Below, piece after piece: positions 1-4,293 of a DNA stretch of 5,986 nt. The stretch is from Actinomycetota bacterium (GTDB taxonomy: Bacteria; Actinomycetota; Thermoleophilia; Gaiellales; Gaiellaceae). The DNA lies in contig JAFAIV010000015.1 of assembly GCA_019236545.1 (NCBI GenBank), positions 1 through 5,986 of the forward strand, written 5' to 3'. Made by a program: the position numbers and the translations under genes. Under the pieces are notes generated by a model. It was not told the origin of the DNA and ran no database searches. It saw nothing but the letters and a program-made list of their open reading frames with translations. How positions within the stretch are numbered: the first letter of the stretch is position 1; each line of letters begins with the position of its first letter.

Positions 1-1
1 C

Positions 2-790
2 CCGGGCGACGACGTCGCGTGGATCGACTGGGCCGCCTCGGCGAAGCTCTCGGCCGCCCGCGACGACGACGAGTTCATCGTCCGCGAGCTGTTCGCGGAC
101 GAGGCGCCGCGCGTCGTCGTCCTCGCCGACCGCCGCCCGTCGATGGGAATCGCCGCGTCGGAGCTGCGGTCGCTCGACAAGCCGGCGGCGCTGCGCGGGA
201 TCATCGACCTGATCGGCGCGAGCGCGCGGCAGGCGCGAAGCCTCACCGGCTACCTCGACCACGCGGAAGGCGAGACGTACTGGCGGCCGCCGCGCAGCGA
301 GCGCTACGCGCCGAAAGGGACGTTCGACGCGAGGCCGTTCCGCGCGCCGGAGGACACCGTTTCGCGCGGGCTCGTCCACCTGGGCGAGCGGAAGCGCGAC
401 CTGCCGACGCAGGCGTTCGTCTTCGTCGTCTCCGACTTCCTCGTGCCGCCGGAGGAGCGCGTCTGGGTGCGCGCGCTGGAGCACCGCTGGGAGATCGTCC
501 CGGTCGTCGTCCAGGACCCGCGCTGGGAGCGGACCTTCCCCGACGTCGGCGGGATCACGATCCCGTTTGCCGACCCGGTGACCGGCGGCGTCGCACCCGT
601 CCACCTGACGCGCGCCGAGGCGGAGCGGCTGCGGCAGGAGCACGACGCGCGCTGGGAGAACCGGATGCGGCTGTTCCGCTCCCTCGGGACGGAGCCGGTC
701 GTCGTCCACGCGCACGAGGACCAGGCGCTCCTCGCCGCGTTCCTCCGCTGGGCCGACCTGCGCGTGCTCGCGCGCGGAGCGGTCGCATGA
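2..790 (+). CDS. DUF58-family protein, C-terminal part (5' end outside window)
   Basis: The visible 262 residues enter the window already in frame. They open with the DUF58 signature (G2-D-D-V, then I8-D-W10 and an A-S-A stretch). A beta strand follows and ends in D43-R-R-P-S-M48, where VWA-like folds carry a DxSxS metal site. A second conserved strand has S-D145-F-L. It leads into the usual DUF58 tail: a V-P-V-V-V-Q-D-P stretch, then a G-I-T-I-P strand and a final helical part. DUF58 proteins are typically encoded beside a MoxR AAA+ ATPase and VWA proteins and are thought to act as partners in that chaperone-like complex; no enzymatic reaction is known. The ATG at 143 is internal, since the family signature lies before it. 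The stop overlaps the next ATG (ATGA). One oddity is that the first serine of DxSxS is arginine, so metal binding by this domain is doubtful. By position the gene corresponds to mxaS. Confidence 0.87.
   Translation, partial: PGDDVAWIDWAASAKLSAARDDDEFIVRELFADEAPRVVVLADRRPSMGIAASELRSLDKPAALRGIIDLIGASARQARSLTGYLDHAEGETYWRPPRSERYAPKGTFDARPFRAPEDTVSRGLVHLGERKRDLPTQAFVFVVSDFLVPPEERVWVRALEHRWEIVPVVVQDPRWERTFPDVGGITIPFADPVTGGVAPVHLTRAEAERLRQEHDARWENRMRLFRSLGTEPVVVHAHEDQALLAAFLRWADLRVLARGAVA
776..779 (+). promoter_or_regulatory. Ribosome binding site (GGAG) for the one-pass membrane protein gene
   Basis: GGAG lies 7 nt before the ATG at 787, inside the end of the DUF58 gene. It supports 787 as the real start rather than any of the many open upstream codons in the same frame. 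Confidence 0.7.
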
Positions 791-1707
791 GGCGGCGGCT
801 CGTCCTCGCGGTCGCGCTCCTCGCACTCGCGGCCGCCGCGCCGGCCGCCGCCTTCCTCCCCACCGTCCGCGGCTCGGCGCTCGGCCAGGACAAGCCGCTG
901 AAGGCGTACGCCTCGATCGCGCCGGTCGTCCACCTCTTCGCCGACCCGATCACCGCGCGGGTCGCCGTCGTCGCCGACACGAAGTGGATCGACCCGAAGG
1001 CGGTACGCGTCCGCGCGAGCTTCAAGCCGTACGAGTCCACGCAGGGGCCGGAGGTGCTGCAGCTCGGGAGCGGCCGCTTCGTCCAGATCACGTGGACGTG
1101 GACGCTCCGCTGCATGACCGCGCGCTGCGTCCCGAAGACGCCGCCGAGCGACGAGGTCCACGTCTTCCGCTTCCCGCCCGCGCACGTCGAGTACGTCGCG
1201 CCCGGCCGCCGCTTCTCGCTGACGGCCGCCTTCCCGGCGGTGAAGGCCGTCTCGCAGCTGACACCCGGGATCGTCGCGTACCTGAAGAAGAACAACGTCC
1301 TGCACTGGCAGGCGCCGATCACGCCGGTCGCGGCGCCGAGCTATCGCCTCTCCCCCGGGCTCGTCTTCTGGCTCGCGATCCTGCTCGCGGGGGCGGCGGG
1401 AGCCGGCGGCCTCTGGCTCACCGGCCGCTGGGCGCTCTCGTTCCGGCGCCCGCCGGAGGCGGTCGCGCACGCGGCGCCCGCGACGACGCTCGAGCGCGCG
1501 CTCGCGCTCTTCTTCTGGGCCCGGGAGCACGGGGACGAGACGCTGCAGCGGAAGGCGCTCGAGCGCGTCGCGGACGAGCTCCCGCCGGAGGTGCGCGAGC
1601 TCAGCGAGACGGCGCACGCGCTCGCGTGGTCGCCGGACACGCCGGAGGACGACGACGTCCAGGCGCTCTCGGAGGGGGCGCGCAGCCGGCCGGAGGACGA
1701 GGCGTGA
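787..1707 (+). CDS. Secreted, one-pass membrane protein of a MoxR/VWA operon (MxaA/BatD-like position)
   Basis: The protein has 306 residues. The start is an ATG overlapping the previous stop (ATGA), with a GGAG 7 nt upstream. It immediately yields a clean signal peptide: M-R-R-R, a hydrophobic core at about 5-18, then A-A-A around 20-22 as a likely cleavage site. Residues 23-188 look like an extracytoplasmic beta-rich domain, with a T-W-T-W-T strand (102-106) and two cysteines, C109 and C114, that could pair. A membrane helix spans about 191-211 and is followed by a basic stop-transfer (R214, R219, R220). The cytoplasmic tail has a helical segment (about 232-285) and ends acidic. This layout matches BatD- or MxaA-type proteins found between DUF58 and VWA genes, but I see no diagnostic sequence motif, so family membership is inferred from architecture and position. 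MxaA in methylotrophs is implicated in methanol dehydrogenase maturation; the role here is unknown. Confidence 0.83.
   Translation: MRRRLVLAVALLALAAAAPAAAFLPTVRGSALGQDKPLKAYASIAPVVHLFADPITARVAVVADTKWIDPKAVRVRASFKPYESTQGPEVLQLGSGRFVQITWTWTLRCMTARCVPKTPPSDEVHVFRFPPAHVEYVAPGRRFSLTAAFPAVKAVSQLTPGIVAYLKKNNVLHWQAPITPVAAPSYRLSPGLVFWLAILLAGAAGAGGLWLTGRWALSFRRPPEAVAHAAPATTLERALALFFWAREHGDETLQRKALERVADELPPEVRELSETAHALAWSPDTPEDDDVQALSEGARSRPEDEA
1692..1697 (+). promoter_or_regulatory. Strong ribosome binding site (GGAGGA) deciding a GTG start
   Basis: GGAGGA sits 6 nt before the GTG at 1704, within the last codons of the upstream gene. It is the strongest Shine-Dalgarno sequence in the operon and selects the GTG that overlaps the preceding stop (GTGA). 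Confidence 0.75.
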
Positions 1708-2549
1708 GAGCGACGACGCTCAAACGGCGCGGCGCGACGCCGTTCGGCGAGCCAGCGAAGCTCGCAGGCGCCGCGCTGCGGACGACGGTGCTGCGGGTCG
1801 TCCTCGCGACGGCGCTTGCGGCGACGCTGGCCCTCGCGATCCTGTCCGGGCGCACCGCGGGCAGCGGCCGCGCGGCCGTCCTCCCGTCGGGCGCGCGCAC
1901 GGGCGTGGTCGTCCTCGACATGTCCGCGAGCATCGCCGGCCCGATCTACGCCCGCGTCGAGACCGTCCTCAAGGGGATCGACCAGGCGAACCAGTCGATC
2001 GGGCTCGTCATGTTCTCCGACGTCGCCTACGAGCTGCTCCCGCCCGGCTCGCCCGCGAGCGCGCTGCTCCAGTTCACGCGGTACTTCGCGCCGCAGCGCG
2101 TGGTCGACGGCTCGCTCTCGTTCGCGATGAGCCCGTGGGATCAGTTCAGCGGCGGCACGCGCATCTCGGCAGGCCTCCGCGAGGCGGCGCAGGATCTCCA
2201 TCGCGCTGGCGTGAAGCACGGCGCCATCCTCCTCGTCAGCGACCTCGACGACTCCGCCGTCGACCAGGAGCCCCTCGCGGCCGAGGCGCTCGTCCTGAAG
2301 AAGCAGCACATCCCTGTGCGGATCGTGCCGCTCTTCGCTGCGCCCGAGAACCGCGCGATCTTCGCGGCGCTCTTCGGCCAGGACGCGTTCGTCGCGCCGA
2401 GCGCGTTCGTGCATCGCGCCGGCGCGCAGGTGCAGCCGGTCGCGGCCGACCTGCCGTGGCGGCTGATCGCGCTCGGCCTGACGCTCGTCGTCCTGCTCGC
2501 GCTCAACGAGCGCTTCAACCGCCGGCTCGAGCTGGGAGCGCCGGCGTGA
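1704..2549 (+). CDS. VWA-domain membrane protein, first of two (MxaC-like position)
   Basis: The protein has 281 residues from a GTG start that overlaps the previous stop and has GGAGGA 6 nt upstream. A basic N-terminus (K7, R8, R9, R26, R31) precedes a membrane helix at about 28-47. The VWA domain covers about 66-245, with a full metal-ion-dependent adhesion site: D72-x-S74-x-S76, T152 in G-G-T-R-I, and D180 in V-S-D-L-D-D. A second membrane helix (about 252-267) is followed by N-E-R-F-N-R-R. By the positive-inside rule both ends are cytoplasmic and the VWA domain faces outward. VWA domains bind protein partners through a divalent metal; in MoxR operons they are thought to present or receive client proteins. 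The gene ends in another GTGA overlap. It differs from the last gene of the operon in having one N-terminal membrane helix rather than two. The VWA assignment is firm; the client is unknown. Confidence 0.9.
   Translation: MRATTLKRRGATPFGEPAKLAGAALRTTVLRVVLATALAATLALAILSGRTAGSGRAAVLPSGARTGVVVLDMSASIAGPIYARVETVLKGIDQANQSIGLVMFSDVAYELLPPGSPASALLQFTRYFAPQRVVDGSLSFAMSPWDQFSGGTRISAGLREAAQDLHRAGVKHGAILLVSDLDDSAVDQEPLAAEALVLKKQHIPVRIVPLFAAPENRAIFAALFGQDAFVAPSAFVHRAGAQVQPVAADLPWRLIALGLTLVVLLALNERFNRRLELGAPA
2534..2538 (+). promoter_or_regulatory. Ribosome binding site (GGGAG) deciding a GTG start
   Basis: GGGAG is 7 nt before the GTG at 2546, which overlaps the TGA of the upstream VWA gene. The frame is open far upstream without a plausible start, so this site fixes the beginning of the small TPR-like gene. 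Confidence 0.7.
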
Positions 2550-3169
2550 GGCGCGCGCCGCTGCTCGCCGGCGCGCTCGCCTGCTTCGCGCTCGCGGCGC
2601 TCCTCGCGCTCCTCGCGGTGGACGCGCGCGGGTGGCAGCGGACGCTGACGCGGGACGACCTGCGCTTCCGCGCGCTCCCGGGCCACGCCGCGCTCTGGCG
2701 CTCCCAGTCCGTGCTCCCGTTCGATCCGGCAGCGACGCTGCTCGGAACCGGCGACGCGGTGGGCTACCGGCACGCGCTGCAGTGGTTCTGGTTCAGCAAG
2801 ATCGGCACGAACCCGGAGACGGAGCTCGAGCTGCCCGTCCTGCGCGCGCAGACGCAGAACCGGCTGCAGGCGATCCTCGACGGTGCGCGCACGTCCCGCG
2901 AGCGCTCGGTCGCCGCGAACCTGCTCGGCGTGATCACCGTCACGACACCCGCGGGCGACAAGGAGACGCAGACCCAGACGCTGCTCCGCGCGGCGCAGTA
3001 CTTCCAGAAGGCGATCCTCCTCGACGCGACCGACTACGCCGCGAAGCTCAACCTCGAGCTCGTGCTGCGGATCCAGCAGCCGGGGAGGTCGAAGTTCGGC
3101 AAGGACGCCCGCGGCGGCTACGGCTTCGGCAAGGGCCGCGGAGTCGGCGTCGTCGGCTCCGGCTACTGA
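2546..3169 (+). CDS. Small membrane-anchored protein with TPR-like helices and glycine-rich tail (MxaK-like position)
   Basis: The protein has 207 residues from a GTG in a GTGA overlap. A short basic start (R2, R3) and a membrane helix at about 5-25 anchor it, leaving the rest outside the cytoplasm. The middle is mostly helical, with an aromatic patch H-A-L-Q-W-F-W-F around 74-81 and a possible tetratricopeptide-type helix pair at about 143-175 (A-A-Q-Y-F-Q-K-A-I-L-L-D, then Y-A-A-K-L-N-L-E). The last 28 residues (180-207) are glycine-rich, with 11 glycines plus basic and aromatic residues, and look disordered. I do not recognise a named family from sequence. Placement between two VWA genes, length and N-terminal anchor resemble MxaK of methylotrophs, a small protein of uncertain biochemical role linked to methanol dehydrogenase assembly. 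TPR-like modules usually bind partners, so a scaffold between the two VWA proteins is a reasonable guess. Confidence 0.78.
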   Translation: MRRAPLLAGALACFALAALLALLAVDARGWQRTLTRDDLRFRALPGHAALWRSQSVLPFDPAATLLGTGDAVGYRHALQWFWFSKIGTNPETELELPVLRAQTQNRLQAILDGARTSRERSVAANLLGVITVTTPAGDKETQTQTLLRAAQYFQKAILLDATDYAAKLNLELVLRIQQPGRSKFGKDARGGYGFGKGRGVGVVGSGY

Positions 3170-3171
3170 GC

Positions 3172-4128
3172 GTGGGCGTCTCGTTCCTCACACCGCACGC
3201 GGGGCTGCTCGCACTCGCCGCGCTCGTCCCGCTCGCCGCGCTGCTCCTCGCCGAGCGGCGTGCCGCCGCGATCCGTCGCGCGTTCGCACTGCGCGGGCCG
3301 CGCCGGCGCGCGCTCGTCCCCGTCGTGCTCGCGCTCGTCCTCCTCCCGTCGCTCGTCGCGGTCGCCGCCGCCCAGCCGGTCGTCGTCCGCAACCGCCAGC
3401 TGACCCAGCGCACCGACGTCCAGGTGATGTTCGTCCTCGACACGTCGCTCTCGATGGAGGCGCGCACCGGCCGCCGCGGGGCGACCCGCCTCGAGCGGGC
3501 GAAGCTGGACGCGCTCCGGATCTTCAGGACGCTCGGCGACGTCCCGGCCGGCGTGGCCTCGATGACCGACCGCACGCTGATCCACCTGCTGCCGACGACC
3601 GACCCGACGCTGTTCGCGCGGACGCTCCGGCAGTCGATCGGGATCGACCGGCCGCCGCCGAGCCAGCTCTACAACGGCCGCGCGACCACCGTGCAGGCGC
3701 TCGAGACGATCGACGAGGAGAACTTCTTCCCGCCGAGCGTGCGCAAGAAGATCCTCGTCGTCTTCACCGACGGCGAGACGCAGACGAACTCGATCAAGCT
3801 GACGATCCGCCAGGAGGAGATCATCCCGCCGCTGCTCGTCCACGTCTGGGCGCCGACGGAGCAGATCTTCGTCCACGGCAGGCCCGACCCCCACTACCAG
3901 CCCGACCCGACGAGCTCGGCGAACCTCCAGGCGTTCGCCGGCATCACCGGCGGCAAGGCGTTCGAGGAGAACCAGCTCTCCAACGTCGAGGCCGCGATCC
4001 AGGAGCAAGCAGGCCGGCCGACGTCGCACCAGACGATCACCGCCGCGACGCGGATCCCGCTCGCGCCGTGGTTCGTGCTCGGAGGCGTCCTCCCGCTCGG
4101 CTTCCTGCTCTACCGGCGGAACCTCTAG
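3172..4128 (+). CDS. BatA-like VWA-domain membrane protein, second of two (MxaL-like position)
   Basis: The protein has 318 residues. The GTG start lies 2 nt after the upstream stop. No good Shine-Dalgarno is visible, so translation probably depends on ribosomes finishing the previous gene. The start gives the typical BatA-type opening (G-V-S-F-L-T-P-H). Membrane helices lie at about 9-26 and 48-66, separated by a very basic cytoplasmic loop (R29, R30, R35, R36, R41, R44-46). The VWA domain covers about 80-285 and has D90-x-S92-x-S94-M, a threonine pair T172/T173 in the right place, and T199-D200-G-E as the third metal-site element. A C-terminal helix (about 298-314) is followed by R-R-N-L, so the domain faces outward. 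The stop TAG is also the outer edge of the intergenic palindrome. In the family such proteins are aerotolerance (Bat) or maturation factors; the target here is not evident. Confidence 0.9.
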   Translation: MGVSFLTPHAGLLALAALVPLAALLLAERRAAAIRRAFALRGPRRRALVPVVLALVLLPSLVAVAAAQPVVVRNRQLTQRTDVQVMFVLDTSLSMEARTGRRGATRLERAKLDALRIFRTLGDVPAGVASMTDRTLIHLLPTTDPTLFARTLRQSIGIDRPPPSQLYNGRATTVQALETIDEENFFPPSVRKKILVVFTDGETQTNSIKLTIRQEEIIPPLLVHVWAPTEQIFVHGRPDPHYQPDPTSSANLQAFAGITGGKAFEENQLSNVEAAIQEQAGRPTSHQTITAATRIPLAPWFVLGGVLPLGFLLYRRNL

Positions 4129-4293
4129 GGGGTCTTCGACGCAGTAGCGGCTGTGTCTCAGGGATGCACTCGGCGGCGCGCTGCCGCGTCCTCAGTCGCG
4201 CCGATAGCGACAGCTATCGACGCTCCCTGCGTCCTTGCATCGCACTCACCGATCGCACCCCTGCGACGAGCGCCACCACGCCGAAGACCCCTA
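4126..4293. repeat. 168-bp imperfect palindrome spanning stop codon to stop codon (possible MITE)
   Basis: This holds all 162 bp between the two convergent genes plus both stop codons. The left arm read forward (4126-4208) and the right arm read on the opposite strand (4293 down to 4213) align along their whole length. Both begin TAGGGG and continue TCTTCG; 4129-4138 is the exact reverse complement of 4282-4291. By my hand alignment the outer 56 paired columns have 43 identities with four single-base gaps. Nine of the 13 mismatches are transitions. The innermost 24 columns have 13 identities, including a perfect seven next to the loop. The loop is GACA at 4209-4212. Outside the two TAGs the similarity stops at once. 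TA dinucleotides at both ends would suit a Tc1/mariner- or IS630-type target duplication. No gene is visible inside. Confidence 0.7.
4198..4223. terminator. Central hairpin, candidate two-way terminator
   Basis: CGATAGC (4202-4208) pairs perfectly with GCTATCG (4213-4219) around a GACA loop. After one mismatch, three more pairs (GCG 4198-4200 with CGC 4221-4223) extend the stem. It lies between two converging genes, at the centre of the larger palindrome, so either transcript could fold it. Neither strand has a T-run after the stem, so it is not a canonical intrinsic terminator; the termination role is inferred from position. Confidence 0.45.

Noticed and set aside
19..786. Long N-terminal extension of the one-pass membrane protein
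   Set aside because: The extension translates to arginine/alanine/proline-rich noise overlapping the DUF58 gene. The ATG at 787 has a Shine-Dalgarno and begins a clear signal peptide.
304..1617. Long open frame on the minus strand opposite the DUF58 and one-pass protein genes
   Set aside because: It is arginine-rich low-complexity translation typical of antisense shadows in very GC-rich DNA. It has no recognisable domain and crosses a real gene junction.
2573..2587. Possible lipoprotein cysteine (A-L-A-C13) in the small TPR-like protein
   Set aside because: The -3 residue is alanine rather than the usual leucine, and the hydrophobic helix continues after the cysteine, so a plain membrane anchor fits better.
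4171..4186. Extra small hairpin CGGC...GCCG within the left palindrome arm
   Set aside because: It has only four pairs plus a wobble, and such matches are frequent by chance in GC-rich sequence. The arm-to-arm pairing explains this stretch better.
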